A stretch of DNA of 64,000 nucleotides. Source: Hoeflea_A sp965204935. GTDB taxonomy: Bacteria > Pseudomonadota > Alphaproteobacteria > Rhizobiales > Rhizobiaceae. Of the stretch, positions 1-9,106 are shown one piece after another. The translations under genes and the position numbers were made by a program. Location: NCBI RefSeq assembly GCF_965204935.1, contig NZ_CBDBFO010000002.1. The stretch is one strand, 5' to 3'. Position 1 is the first letter of the stretch. Every line of letters starts with the position of its first letter. The notes under the pieces were generated by a model, which saw nothing but the letters and a program-made list of their open reading frames with translations, was not told the origin of the DNA and ran no database searches.

Positions 1-144
1 ACGCTGGTTGGTGTTCTTGCCGCCTATATTTCTGTTGGCAGCGCAGCGGTAGCTGTCTGGGCGATGTGGGTCTTCATCGTCATCGACCTGTTGGTACTGG
101 CAATCCTGATTGCCAGCATCTGGCGCGGGCGACAGCCGGTCTGA
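1..144 (+). CDS. C-terminal end of an unidentified membrane protein (cut by window edge)
   Basis: The reading frame is open from the first base to a TGA at 142-144, so this is the last 47 codons of a gene that begins outside the window. The peptide is almost entirely hydrophobic, with one or two transmembrane helices rich in Val, Ile, Leu and Ala, and ends in a short positively charged tail (WRGRQPV). That is typical of the cytoplasmic end of a small inner-membrane protein. No family-specific motif is visible. It converges on the rhodanese gene, whose stop lies about 20 bp away on the other strand. Confidence 0.55.
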   Translation, partial: TLVGVLAAYISVGSAAVAVWAMWVFIVIDLLVLAILIASIWRGRQPV

Positions 145-165
145 TCGCAGTCCTGCCGACCCGGC

Positions 166-543
166 CTAAGGCGCAACCCTTTTTGGCGCTCCGGTCGCCA
201 TATCCGTGCCGATGTGCGGCCGTCCGGCCTTCTTCCAGGCGCCGAAGCCGCCTTCCATATGTGCAAGCGGCGTGATGCCGGCCGCTAGGCAGCTGCGCGC
301 CACCTTGCCGGATCGAATGCCGGAGCCGCAATAAAGGACCAGGCGCTTGCCATCCTGGGACGGCAGTTTGTCCGCCTGGACGAAGGACATCGGCAGAAGC
401 AGGGCTCCTTCGATGTGTTCGAACATGTACTCCTGCGGGGTGCGCACATCGATCAGTGCGATGTCACCCCGCTCGTAAGCCTCGGCCACCTCATCGACGG
501 TCCAGGTCTCCAGGGTGCCGCCGTCGACTTCCTCTGCTTTCAT
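166..543 (-). CDS. Rhodanese-like sulfurtransferase domain protein
   Basis: Single-domain rhodanese of 125 residues. The substrate loop carries the catalytic cysteine at about residue 72 in YCGSGIRS, and the N-terminal half has the usual DVRTPQEY...HIEGALLLP segment. Proteins like this transfer sulfane sulfur, or bind thiosulfate or persulfide, in the cytoplasm; no signal peptide is visible. An in-frame reading extends 17 codons upstream, but the ATG at 543 is preceded by a strong Shine-Dalgarno (GGAAGGA) and begins the conserved fold. It lies 47 bp downstream of a universal stress protein gene on the same strand, so the two may be co-transcribed as a small stress unit. The exact substrate cannot be told. 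Confidence 0.85.
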   Translation of the reverse strand: MKAEEVDGGTLETWTVDEVAEAYERGDIALIDVRTPQEYMFEHIEGALLLPMSFVQADKLPSQDGKRLVLYCGSGIRSGKVARSCLAAGITPLAHMEGGFGAWKKAGRPHIGTDMATGAPKRVAP

Positions 544-590
544 GGATCTTCCTTCCCGCTCGTACGTTGCGTCACACCTCCATATAGGTG

Positions 591-1121
591 TCAACGCACG
601 GCGATACAGGTCATCGGTGCGGTATTGGCAAGACGATGGGAAACGCTGCCGACCATAAGTGCCTTGAAATCGGAGAGGCCGCGTGCGCCGGTGACAATAA
701 TGTCGGCCTGGACGCTTTCGGCCACCTCGAGTATGCGCGCGGCCACATGACCGTCCTCGATGCGTTTCGTTATCTTTGCGACGCCTTTCTTCTTGGCCGC
801 CACTTCGGCCTCCGACAGCACCATATCGGCGATCGCCTGGAGTGCGCTGTTCGTGTCAGTCGTCTTTTTCGGTATCATGTGGGTCAGCGGAAACTGGCCG
901 TAAGGCGATGCTGCGATAATGTCGGAAACGGGTGTTTGACTGTCTTCCGCCCGATATTCCACATCCAGCATATGCCTCAGCGCGTCGGAAAGATGATCGC
1001 GCAACAGAACATGGACCAGAACAAGTTCGGCATCATATTTGGTGGCGATGTCGGCTCCGAATTCAACCGCCTTGGCGGCGTGGCTTGATCCGTCCGTGGC
1101 TATGAGAACCGTTTTCAGCAT
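591..1121 (-). CDS. Universal stress protein, UspA family
   Basis: 176-residue single Usp domain starting MLKTVLIATDGS, the classic first strand and loop of the family. Near the C-terminus the nucleotide-binding signature G-x2-G-x9-G-S is intact (GARG, nine residues, GS), so it probably belongs to the ATP-binding subgroup. An insertion of about 50 residues after the first helix makes it longer than a minimal 140-residue Usp. The ATG at 1121 is preceded by GGGAGGCAGAAGTCA; the longer upstream reading lacks family similarity. It is followed on the same strand by the rhodanese gene. Role: cytoplasmic stress protein, specific partner unknown. Confidence 0.9.
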   Translation of the reverse strand: MLKTVLIATDGSSHAAKAVEFGADIATKYDAELVLVHVLLRDHLSDALRHMLDVEYRAEDSQTPVSDIIAASPYGQFPLTHMIPKKTTDTNSALQAIADMVLSEAEVAAKKKGVAKITKRIEDGHVAARILEVAESVQADIIVTGARGLSDFKALMVGSVSHRLANTAPMTCIAVR

Positions 1122-1312
1122 TGACTTCTGCCTCCCAGATTCAGCGAGGATGGGCCCGATGCTCGCGCACACTGACCCGCCCGTTTTCGCGACAATTGTA
1201 CACAACCGAGCCTGTTGACGCCGATTGGCACATACAATCTATAAGTGTCAGGTAAGGCGATTTTCAAGCAGGACACAAAGCCGGTGCCAAAACCCGGTTC
1301 TGTCGGGACGAA

Positions 1313-1341
1313 CTGCCCGGCCTTTGTTGTCGGCCGGGCAG
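1313..1341 (-). terminator. Strong stem-loop downstream of the SH3-domain gene
   Basis: A perfect 10-bp stem (CTGCCCGGCC / GGCCGGGCAG) with a 9-nt loop lies 22 bp past the stop of the SH3-domain gene. It has only a weak T-rich tail on the minus strand, so it may be a rather inefficient intrinsic terminator or a transcript-stabilising hairpin. Confidence 0.5.
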
Positions 1342-2536
1342 ATCATTAGGGCAATTCGGAACGTCAGCCCTTTTTGTCGTATCTGATGAAGGTCTTGTAG
1401 ACGTAGCCCTTCTTGTCACCGTAGAAGACGCGGCACCATCTGCAGTTCGTCTCCGCCATGAACTTTGCGTTCTGCGGAACGATCGCCAGTACCTTGCTCT
1501 TGCTGCTGCGGCGCGCGCGCATGTTCACCCAGGCCGTTGCACGTCCCTTTTTGTAGCCGAGCTTTTCTGCTTCCGTGACCGGGTAGGCGGCTACAGACTT
1601 GACGGTATCGTCGAGAGCCTTGTTATCTTTTTCGGCCTTGCGCTGAGGCTTGAAGTCGGAATCGGCTGAGGCCAGTTGGGAAGGCTGGCTGCTCCGCTCC
1701 GGCCGCTGGATGAAGGTCCGGTAGATGTAGCCCTTCTGGCCCTTGTAGACGACACCGCACCAGCGCGTGCAGTTCTGGTCCGCCAGAATGCTGGCCTTTG
1801 CCGGAACAATATCCAGAACCGGTGCGGCGTTGGTGGGTTCCGCCCGCAGGTTGACCCATTTGCGCGCCTTGCTCTTGACCATTCCCGAGCCGATGGCCGA
1901 CGTCGTTTCCGGCAGGGCCGGCGGGCGGGTTATGTTGAAGTTCTCGGCATCAAGCGCCGCCATCTTCTTTTCCATTTCGGCGATTTCGGCTTCTGTCTCC
2001 GCCACCTCAACGGCCACCTCCGGTGGGACGATCGATCCGGTTTCGCCGGAATCGACCCGCACAACGCTTTCTTCCATCAGGCTCGGCAGTGTCATTTTCT
2101 TCTTCTTGGTTGGCTGCACGTCCTTTTCTTCATCCAATGAAGCGAAAGCTGTGTCGAACCGGGCCGATGCGATGGTTGTGGGGCGGTCTTCCTCTTTCGG
2201 TGCCGCCGGCAGAAAGGTCCGGGTCGATGCGATCTGCGTGCCGCTGACGAAGCCGGCTGCCGCGAGCTGCGGCGTTGTTGCCGCCTTGGATGCCAGAGCC
2301 GTGTTTGCAGGTCTGGCGGGCGGGTCTTTCTCGGCCGTTGTCTTGTCTTCGGTCCTGTTGACCACCACGACCTTTTTCTTTGCCGGTTCGGGGGCAATCT
2401 GTGCCGCCACCAGCTCATTTTCAACCGCCTGCGCCGTCTCGATTTCTTCGACAGGCTGCTGCGATGCGTTTTGTGTCGTGTTGTATAGCGCTGCCCCGAG
2501 GACAGCTCCTGCGGCACCCCCGAATGCCGCCACTAA

Positions 2537-3453
2537 GAGTCCGACTCGAAACTCACACTGACCGTGCCAAGCGTCTTGTGAGTAGCATAACCGAGGCGGC
2601 ATAGAGGAAGGTTTCGGCCGAACTGATGGTTCCCTCGAAGTCCTTCGCCAATCGGCGATTGCGGTTGATCCAGGCGAAGAAGCGCTCGACCACCCATCTC
2701 CTGGGCAAGACCTGGAAGCCGACCTGGTCGGTGAATTTCTTGACAACCTCGATGGCGACCGACGTTGCGTCCCTGACCCGGTCGCCATTGTAGGCGCTGT
2801 CGGCGAAGGTGAGTTCGACGAAGGGAAACGAGCGTCGTGAGGCTTTGAGCAGCGGGATTGCGCCATCGCGATCCTGAACATTGGCTGCGTGCGTCTGGAG
2901 GACCAGGCCGCGGCCGTCGGTGTCGACCATGGCGTGGCGCTTACGACCTTTGATCTTCTTGCCGGCATCATAGCCGCGTGGACCGCCAGCCTCGGCGGTC
3001 TTGACGCTTTGGCTGTCAATCACGGTCGCTGATGGACTGGCCTCGCGCCCGACCCGCTCGCGGTCGAGCACGACCAGATGATGATTGATGGTCTTGAACA
3101 GTCCTTCACGTCGGAAGCGCAGAAACCAGCCGTAGACCGTCGTCATCGGCGGGAAGTCCTTGGGCAGCATGCGCCACGCACAGCCGGCCCGCAGCACGTA
3201 GAAGATGGCGTTCATGATCTCACGCATCGGCCATTCCCGCGGCCGACCAGTTTTCGCTGGCGGCGGCATGAACGGGGCGATAATGTTCCATTCCGCATCG
3301 CTCAGATCGCTTCCATAACGCAGATGATCGCGGCTATACTGCCGACGGGTGGTTGGGGTCCACATGAGGCTGCTCCAAACTGGTGTCGATAACCGTTTGG
3401 AATCACATTTCGCCCCGGCCATCCAACCCCTCACTGCGTTTCAAGACTGCCTC
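2537..3453 (-). mobile_element. IS-A copy 1, IS5-family (IS1031-like) insertion sequence, 917 bp
   Basis: Terminal imperfect inverted repeats start GAGTCCGACTCGAAAC at the left end and GAGGCAGTCTTGAAAC at the right end read inward (12 of 16 match). It is flanked by TAA at 2534-2536 and 3454-3456, a 3-bp TNA target duplication as in the IS1031 group of the IS5 family. It carries a single transposase gene. A second copy of exactly the same length lies at 33855-34771 in opposite orientation. It sits directly against IS-B copy 1, with the TAA between them shared. Confidence 0.92.
2553..3365 (-). CDS. IS5-family transposase (IS-A copy 1)
   Basis: 270-residue DDE transposase starting MWTPTTRRQYSRDHL. 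The N-terminal DUF4096-type region (LSDAEWNIIAPFMPP) precedes the RNase-H-like catalytic core. DDE landmarks are VIDSQSVKT (first Asp), FADSAYNGD (second Asp) and the RRWVVERFFAWINRNRRL helix carrying the Glu. A longer in-frame reading starts 23 codons upstream, but conserved sequence begins at this ATG. It appears intact and identical to the copy at 33943-34755, so the element may still be mobile. Confidence 0.92.
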   Translation of the reverse strand: MWTPTTRRQYSRDHLRYGSDLSDAEWNIIAPFMPPPAKTGRPREWPMREIMNAIFYVLRAGCAWRMLPKDFPPMTTVYGWFLRFRREGLFKTINHHLVVLDRERVGREASPSATVIDSQSVKTAEAGGPRGYDAGKKIKGRKRHAMVDTDGRGLVLQTHAANVQDRDGAIPLLKASRRSFPFVELTFADSAYNGDRVRDATSVAIEVVKKFTDQVGFQVLPRRWVVERFFAWINRNRRLAKDFEGTISSAETFLYAASVMLLTRRLARSV

Positions 3454-3456
3454 TAA

Positions 3457-4388
3457 GAGCCGGATTCAAAAGTTATTCAAACGTAACAATACCTTGCGAG
3501 ACGCCGCGTCATGAACCGGATGCTTGCTATGAACGCCCACGCGGTTGAGTTCTGGATGGTCCTCTCCCAGTCCCGGGCCAGTCTGCGGCAGCGCCCGAGC
3601 CAGGCGAAAGTTCGTTCCACCACCCATCGACGCGGCAGAACCTTGAAACCGACTGCGCTGTCGCAGCGCTTGACGGTCTCGACCGTCCAGTCGCCATGCC
3701 CCGCGAGCGCTGCTCGCAACTTCGGTCCCGCATAGGCGCCATCGGCGAAGATGTGGCGCAGCCAGGGGAAGCGGTCGCCGACAGCCCTGATCAGGTCGCA
3801 GGCCCCGTCCCTGTCCTGAATGTTGGCGGCGTGAACGATGATGAACAGCATCAGGCCGATCGTATCGGTGACGATGTGTCGCTTGCGGCCCTTGACCTTC
3901 TTGCCGGCGTCATAGCCGCGAACGCCCCCGCTTTCGGTGGTTTTCACGCTCTGGCTGTCGATCACGCCGGCCGTCGGTGAAGCCGCGCGGCCTTCCAGTT
4001 CGCGGGTATTGAGGACCAGGAGGTGATTGATGGCTGCAAAAAGACCCATGCGGCTCCAGGTGTAGAAATAGCCACGTACCGTCGATACCGGTGGGAACTG
4101 CTTCGGCAGCATGCGCCACTGGCAGCCGCTGGTTGCGATATAAAGGATCGCGTTCATCACCTCGCGCATATCGGTCGTACGCGGTCGTCCACCCCGTTTT
4201 GCCGGCGGAATGAACGGGGCAAGTATCGTCCATTCCTCATCGGTCAAATCGCTTGGAAATCTCAAATGGTCTCTGTTATGTTCGGCGCGGGCGATATCAT
4301 TCCATGGCATCGTGATTCTCCATCTTCTTTGAAAAGACTGTTGAATCACAAACCATTGATATCGCTCAACTACTTTTAAATCCGGCTC
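3457..4388 (-). mobile_element. IS-B copy 1, IS5-family (IS1031-like) insertion sequence, 932 bp
   Basis: Inverted repeats GAGCCGGATTCAAAAGT (left) and GAGCCGGATTTAAAAGT (right, read inward) match at 16 of 17 positions. It is flanked by TAA at 3454-3456 and 4389-4391. Its sequence differs clearly from IS-A, although both belong to the same family and use the same TNA target. An apparently identical 932-bp copy lies in the same orientation at 46476-47407. It abuts IS-A copy 1 with one shared TAA, so one element entered at the target repeat of the other; which came first cannot be decided. Confidence 0.92.
3477..4310 (-). CDS. IS5-family transposase (IS-B copy 1)
   Basis: 277-residue DDE transposase starting MPWNDIARAEHNRDH, with the same fold as the IS-A enzyme but clearly diverged in sequence. 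Landmarks are LTDEEWTILAPFIPP near the N-terminus, VIDSQSVKTTESGG (first Asp), FADGAYAGP (second Asp) and RRWVVERTFAWLGRCRRL (Glu helix). Because the element sits in the SH3 gene, the frame is open upstream through the IS end to the SH3 start codon at 4487. A 336-residue fusion of the SH3 N-terminus to the transposase is therefore theoretically readable from the host promoter. Confidence 0.92.
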   Translation of the reverse strand: MPWNDIARAEHNRDHLRFPSDLTDEEWTILAPFIPPAKRGGRPRTTDMREVMNAILYIATSGCQWRMLPKQFPPVSTVRGYFYTWSRMGLFAAINHLLVLNTRELEGRAASPTAGVIDSQSVKTTESGGVRGYDAGKKVKGRKRHIVTDTIGLMLFIIVHAANIQDRDGACDLIRAVGDRFPWLRHIFADGAYAGPKLRAALAGHGDWTVETVKRCDSAVGFKVLPRRWVVERTFAWLGRCRRLARDWERTIQNSTAWAFIASIRFMTRRLARYCYV

Positions 4389-4487
4389 TAAGGCAATTGC
4401 TATGAGACGCGCCGGGCTTCGCGACCCCGCCGGTTGCGCCGCTGACCGGGTCATCCGGCGCTGCGCCGTTCTCGCTTGTTTACCCAT

Positions 4488-4872
4488 GAACTCTCACTCC
4501 AGTCACTAATTTGCCACCTTGATGTCATGCTCCGCGGAAGTACAGGCATCACCACGGAACTGCATCTGAAAACAAAACTCCGCCAAAAATCGGGGCGGCC
4601 GCTGAAATCGCGGTCACATTCGGAGTCGTAAGAAAACCGGACGTGAGAATCGGCCCAACCAGCGACAGCCGCGGGCAGGGCGAGAAGACCGGAGTTGATA
4701 TTGCCATGGAGCCGTCGTGCCCTGAAAAATAGGGCTTCCGGCCCTTCGGCTGGGTGGCGGATGACTTCTCTTTTCCAGCCATAGAGGTTAAAGATCAGCT
4801 GCCAACCCATCGCCGGGTTTCCGCTTCGGGACGAAGCAAAAATCCGGCTCTACCTGCCAATGGAGACAATTC
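4488..4872. other. Intergenic region between divergent SH3-domain and aldo/keto reductase genes
   Basis: 385 bp that should hold the promoters of both divergent genes. The only usable signal I see is the ribosome site just before the reductase ATG (TGGAGAC). Short open readings on the minus strand have atypical composition and no recognisable family, and I do not believe they are genes. Confidence 0.4.
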
Positions 4873-5916
4873 ATGCGTTTCAACGAACTCGGCCGCACGG
4901 GCATCATGGTCAGTAAAATCTGCCTCGGTTCCATGACGTGGGGGTCGCAGAACAGCGAGCGCGAGGCGCATGAGCAACTCGATTACGCGGTCGGCGAGGG
5001 CGTCAATTTCATCGACACAGCCGAGATGTACCCAACCACTCCGCGCCTCAAGGAGACGACGGGCAGGACAGAGGAATACATCGGCACCTGGCTGGGCGGC
5101 AGGGCCGACAGGGACAAGCTGATCATAGCGACAAAGGTGACCGGGGAGGGCAACCAGGATGTTCGCGGCGGCGCGCGGGTTGGCGGCGCGACGATCCGTG
5201 AGGCTCTGGACGACAGCCTGCGCAGGCTCCGGACCGACTATGTCGATCTCTACCAGTTGCACTGGCCCAATCGCGGATCCTACCATTTCCGCAAATACTG
5301 GACGTTTGATCCGACAACGCTGCGGCCGGATGACATGGACCAGGAAGTCTCGGATATCCTTGGCGAAGTCGGCCGGTTGCAACAGGAAGGCAAAGTCCGG
5401 GCGTTCGGACTGTCAAACGAAAGTGCCTGGGGGCTGATGAAGTTTCTTGAAGTCAGCCGCAAACATGATCTGCCGCGCATCGCGTCGGTACAGAACGAGT
5501 ACAGCCTGATCTGCCGGCTGTTCGATCTCGACATGGCGGAAGTCGGCATTCACGAGCAGGTCGGGCTGCTTGCCTTTTCCCCGCTCGCCGCCGGGGCGCT
5601 CTCGGGCAAATACCTGGACGGTTCGATACCCGAAGGCTCGCGGCGTTCCATGCAACCGCAGCTGAACGGCCGCTATATTCCCCAATCGGAAAAAGTCATA
5701 GCGCTCTACGGCGAAATCGCGGCCAAACATGGGCTCGACATGGCACAGATGTCACTGTCCTTCTGCCTGAGCCGGCCCTTCATGGCGTCCGTTATCATTG
5801 GCGCGACATCGATGGATCAGCTCAGGACGGATATCGCGGCTAAGGACCTTGTCCTCGGTGATGAGGTGCTGGCCGATATCCAGTCGGTCTATCGCGAACA
5901 CCCGCGGCCGATGTGA
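4873..5916 (+). CDS. Aldo/keto reductase, Tas-like
   Basis: 347-residue NADPH-dependent aldo/keto reductase with a (beta/alpha)8 barrel. The catalytic tetrad is visible: Asp48 and Tyr53 in FIDTAEMY, Lys88 in IIATKV, and the His in DLYQLHWP. The sequence FNELGRTGIMVSKICLGSMTWG and the insert carrying FRKYWTFDPTTLRPDDM resemble the E. coli Tas subgroup, which has an extended loop. The start ATG follows TGGAGAC. It converges on the RND permease gene, with only 34 bp between stop codons. The physiological substrate cannot be inferred from context. Confidence 0.9.
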   Translation: MRFNELGRTGIMVSKICLGSMTWGSQNSEREAHEQLDYAVGEGVNFIDTAEMYPTTPRLKETTGRTEEYIGTWLGGRADRDKLIIATKVTGEGNQDVRGGARVGGATIREALDDSLRRLRTDYVDLYQLHWPNRGSYHFRKYWTFDPTTLRPDDMDQEVSDILGEVGRLQQEGKVRAFGLSNESAWGLMKFLEVSRKHDLPRIASVQNEYSLICRLFDLDMAEVGIHEQVGLLAFSPLAAGALSGKYLDGSIPEGSRRSMQPQLNGRYIPQSEKVIALYGEIAAKHGLDMAQMSLSFCLSRPFMASVIIGATSMDQLRTDIAAKDLVLGDEVLADIQSVYREHPRPM

Positions 5917-5950
5917 CGGCTTCCGGCCGCGGTCGAACGAGGCGCAAAAA

Positions 5951-8900
5951 TCACGCCGCGGGTACGTCCCCCGCACCTGACGGCGGTGCATTTCTGCGGC
6001 GCTCCCGAAGGCGCTGCACGGCCACGTAAAGCACCGGGATCATCAGCAGCCCGATCGTGCTGTCGAGGACCATGCCGGCAAAGACGGGAAGTCCGATGGA
6101 TATGCGGCTGGAGGCTCCCGCACCGCTCGCAACGACAAGCGGCAGGACGCCGATGATGAAGCACAGACCCGTCATAGTGACCGGGCGGAAGCGTGTATGT
6201 GCGGCGCTGATTGCAGCTTCGACAATGCTCTCGCCGGCCTCACGCCGCGTCCTGGAGAACTCGACCAGCATGATGGCCTTTTTCGCCGCAAGCCCGATCA
6301 GCAGCACGATCCCGATCTGGGCGTAGATATTGTTTTTGAGAACGTCGATGAAATAGAGCGGTAGCAGCGCCCCGAACACCGCAAAGACGGTCGAGCACAT
6401 GACCGATATCGGCAGCGACCAGCTTTCATACTGGGCGACGAGACACAGATAGGCAAAGATGAAGGCAAGCAGGAAGATATAGATCACAAAGGAACCGGCC
6501 TCGATCTCCTGCAGTGAAACGCCGGTCCATTCGACGCTGTAGCCCTCGGGCAGGGTCTTGGCGGCAATCTCCTCGAATGTCTGGATGCCCTGGCCTGTAC
6601 TGTGTCCGGTGCTTGTCAGTCCCTGGACCGCAGCGGTGCGCACGAGATTGTAGCGGGTCACCGCTTCCGGACCCAGCACCGGCTCGGTGCCGATCAGCGT
6701 GCTGAGCGGGATCATGTCGCCTGAACTGCCCTTGACGTAGATATTGCCGATATCGTCCAGCGTCTGGCGATAGGAGGCTTCCGCTGCGAGGATCACCCAG
6801 TAGATCTTGCCATCGAGCAGGAAGTTGTTGACGAACATCGAGCCCAGATTGGCTTGCAGAGCGGTGAAGATGTCGCTGATGCCAACGCCCAGCGCCTCGG
6901 CCTTGTCGCGATCGATCGACACATTGTACTGCGGGGCGCCGGTAGAGAGCGAACTGAAGACCTGCAGGAAGACCGGATCGGCGCTGGCGGCCGACAACAG
7001 GGCGTTCGTGACCTGTCCGAGCTGCTCGACACTGGCATTGCGGTTGTCCTGGATCTGGGCGGAGATGCCGCCGGATATCCCGAGGCCGTCAATCGGCGGC
7101 AGCGGGAAGACGAAGGCCGTCGCGTCCTGCACGGTCGCGAGTTTCTTGTCCAGTTCAGACAGGATGTTGTACCACTGCGTCTCGGAGGTCTTGCGCTCGT
7201 CCCAGGGCGCAAGGACCGCAATCAGGGTGACATAGTTGGACCCGTCACCGGAGATCAGGCTGAAGCCGGAGACCGAGATAACGTCGGTCACGCCATCGAC
7301 CTCCTGCATGAGCGTCGTCATGTCCTCGGCGACGGCGCGCGAGCGCTGCAGCGAAGCGCCGTCGGGAAGCTGGACATTGGCAAAGAGGACACCCTTGTCC
7401 TCAAGCGGAATAAAGCCGGTCGGCGTCGTGCGCAGCATGAAGACGGTTGCAGCAACGGCGACGACAAATATCAGCAGCGAAACCCAGACATTCTTCAACA
7501 GGATGCGCACCAGCCAGACATAGCCGTCGCGGGTCTTGTCGACGGCGGCCGGAATGACGTGCAGGATTCCCTTCGGTTTGCCTGTTTTCTTGCGCAGCAT
7601 GGTGGCGCAAAGGGCCGGAGCCAGTGTCAGTGCATTGACCGCCGAAAGGCTGAAAGCGACCGTGATTGTCAGCGCGAACTGCAAATAGATCCGTCCGGTT
7701 ATGCCGGGAAAGAAGCAGACCGGCACAAAAACGGCCAAAAGGACGAATGTCGTGGCGATGATCGGCCCGGTTACCTGGTCCATGGCCTTGATGGTCGCCT
7801 CGCGTGGTTCGAGACCCTCTTCCTCCATGATGCGTTCGGTGTTCTCGATGATGACGATGGAATCATCCACCACAAGGGTGATTGCGAGGATGATGCCGAA
7901 CAGCGTGATCAGGTTGGCGCTGAAGCCGATCAGAAAGAGGATCGCCAGGGTGCCGAGCAGCGAAACCGGTATGGCGATGGCCGGGATGAGGACCGCGCGC
8001 CAGCTCATGAGGAAAAGGAAGACGACAGCGACAACCAGCGCGGCCGTAATGCAAAGCGTTACGACGATCTCCTGGATCGAAGCCCGCACCGCTTTCGTGA
8101 CGTCGTAGAGAAGCTGGTACTCAACGCCTGAAGGGAAGCTTCCCTTCATTTGCTCGAGCGCATTGTAGACGCTGGTCGCAACGTCCAGGGCATTGGCGCC
8201 GGGCGCCTGGTATACGGCAATGGCAGTCGACGGTTTGTTGTTGAGCGCAGCCGACGCCGCGTAGGAGCGCGACCCGAGCTGGACATCCGCGACGTCGCGA
8301 AGTCGAACCAGCTGGCCGGACGAATCTCCGGAAACGATAATATTGCCGAACTGCTCGACGGTCTGCAGCAGGCCTTCGGCGCGTAGCGTGAACTGAAAGT
8401 CGGTTTCCCCGGCGAATGGAGCGCCGCCGATCTGGCCGGCTGTTGCCTGGACATTCTGTGCCTGAATGGCTTGCGACAGATCGGTGGCCGTCAGGTTCAG
8501 CGCAGTCATGATGTCGGGGCGCATCCAGACCCGCATGCTGTAATCAAGCGGCCCGAACTGGGAAACGCTGCCGACACCGGAAAGGCGCGACAGCGCGTCC
8601 TGGATGTTCTGGGAAGCGTAGTTGCTCAAGTATATCGCGTCGCGGGTCTCGTCCGGCGAGATCAGGTTGATGACCAGCAGCATGTTGGAAGACTGCTTTT
8701 TCGTCGAAACACCCTGTTGGGTAACGGAACTCGGCAACTGGGGTTGCGCCAGCGAGACGCGGTTCTGGACATTGACAGCGGCTATGTCGGGATCCGTGCC
8801 AACCGAAAATGTGATCGTCAGCGTGTAGGTGCCGCTGTTGGAACTGGTCGACGACATGTAGAGCATGTTGTCGACACCATTGACCTGCTCTTCGATCGGA

Positions 8901-9091
8901 ATGGCCACCATCTTCTCGACAAGGTCGGAATCGGCGCCTGGATAATTGGCAGTGACGACGACCTGGGGCGGCGTGACATTCGGGTATTCGGCGATCGGGA
9001 TCAGCACGATCGCGATAACGCCGACCAGGGAAAAGATGATCGAAATCACCAGCGCAAATTTTGGTCGGGCTATGAAGAATCTGGACAACAT
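5951..9091 (-). CDS. RND efflux transporter, inner-membrane permease (AcrB/MexB type)
   Basis: 1046 residues, the normal length for a hydrophobe/amphiphile efflux RND pump. The N-terminal helix (MLSRFFIARPKFALVISI) leads into the first periplasmic loop (EYPNVTPPQVVVTANYPGA). The paired aspartates of the proton relay lie in TM4 (LVVDDSIVIIEN, around residue 405), and the relay lysine lies in LLIGLAAKKAIMLVEF near the C-terminus. It exports drugs or other amphiphiles from the inner membrane and periplasm, driven by protons. It lies 15 bp downstream of its membrane fusion protein gene, so they form one operon. No outer-membrane channel or TetR regulator gene is adjacent, so the pump probably uses a channel encoded elsewhere. 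Confidence 0.97.
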   Translation of the reverse strand: MLSRFFIARPKFALVISIIFSLVGVIAIVLIPIAEYPNVTPPQVVVTANYPGADSDLVEKMVAIPIEEQVNGVDNMLYMSSTSSNSGTYTLTITFSVGTDPDIAAVNVQNRVSLAQPQLPSSVTQQGVSTKKQSSNMLLVINLISPDETRDAIYLSNYASQNIQDALSRLSGVGSVSQFGPLDYSMRVWMRPDIMTALNLTATDLSQAIQAQNVQATAGQIGGAPFAGETDFQFTLRAEGLLQTVEQFGNIIVSGDSSGQLVRLRDVADVQLGSRSYAASAALNNKPSTAIAVYQAPGANALDVATSVYNALEQMKGSFPSGVEYQLLYDVTKAVRASIQEIVVTLCITAALVVAVVFLFLMSWRAVLIPAIAIPVSLLGTLAILFLIGFSANLITLFGIILAITLVVDDSIVIIENTERIMEEEGLEPREATIKAMDQVTGPIIATTFVLLAVFVPVCFFPGITGRIYLQFALTITVAFSLSAVNALTLAPALCATMLRKKTGKPKGILHVIPAAVDKTRDGYVWLVRILLKNVWVSLLIFVVAVAATVFMLRTTPTGFIPLEDKGVLFANVQLPDGASLQRSRAVAEDMTTLMQEVDGVTDVISVSGFSLISGDGSNYVTLIAVLAPWDERKTSETQWYNILSELDKKLATVQDATAFVFPLPPIDGLGISGGISAQIQDNRNASVEQLGQVTNALLSAASADPVFLQVFSSLSTGAPQYNVSIDRDKAEALGVGISDIFTALQANLGSMFVNNFLLDGKIYWVILAAEASYRQTLDDIGNIYVKGSSGDMIPLSTLIGTEPVLGPEAVTRYNLVRTAAVQGLTSTGHSTGQGIQTFEEIAAKTLPEGYSVEWTGVSLQEIEAGSFVIYIFLLAFIFAYLCLVAQYESWSLPISVMCSTVFAVFGALLPLYFIDVLKNNIYAQIGIVLLIGLAAKKAIMLVEFSRTRREAGESIVEAAISAAHTRFRPVTMTGLCFIIGVLPLVVASGAGASSRISIGLPVFAGMVLDSTIGLLMIPVLYVAVQRLRERRRNAPPSGAGDVPAA

Positions 9092-9106
9092 TGAGAGCGA
9101 ACCCGC

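Larger units (their letters stand above)
1364..4487 (-). pseudogene. SH3-domain envelope protein gene, split by two adjacent insertion sequences
   Basis: The start is an ATG at 4487 after GGAGTGAGAGTTC. The first 32 codons run to the TAA at 4389-4391, two IS elements follow, and the gene resumes at 2533 and ends at 1364. Removing both elements with two of the three target copies gives one continuous frame of 422 codons. The junction then rebuilds a single membrane anchor, the part before the break ending LIAIAL and the part after starting VAAFGGAAGAVLGAALY. The rest is a low-complexity Ala/Glu/Lys region, then two bacterial SH3 domains with paired Trp-Cys segments (NCTRWCGVVY and NCRWCRVFY), each followed by GYIYRTFI or GYVYKTFI. 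The intact protein would be anchored in the inner membrane with SH3 domains in the periplasm. The function is unknown, and as present it cannot be made. Confidence 0.85.

Noticed and set aside
1364..3019. A 551-codon reading joining an IS-A reading frame to the SH3 C-terminus
   Set aside because: The first 170 codons are a non-transposase frame of IS-A. The native N-terminus is at 4391-4487.
4549..4782. 77-codon minus-strand reading upstream of the SH3 gene
   Set aside because: No homology, unusual composition, and it occupies the promoter zone between divergent genes.
6854..8131. Long plus-strand reading (425 codons) opposite the RND gene
   Set aside because: A high-GC antisense shadow: charged, His- and Arg-rich sequence without structure.
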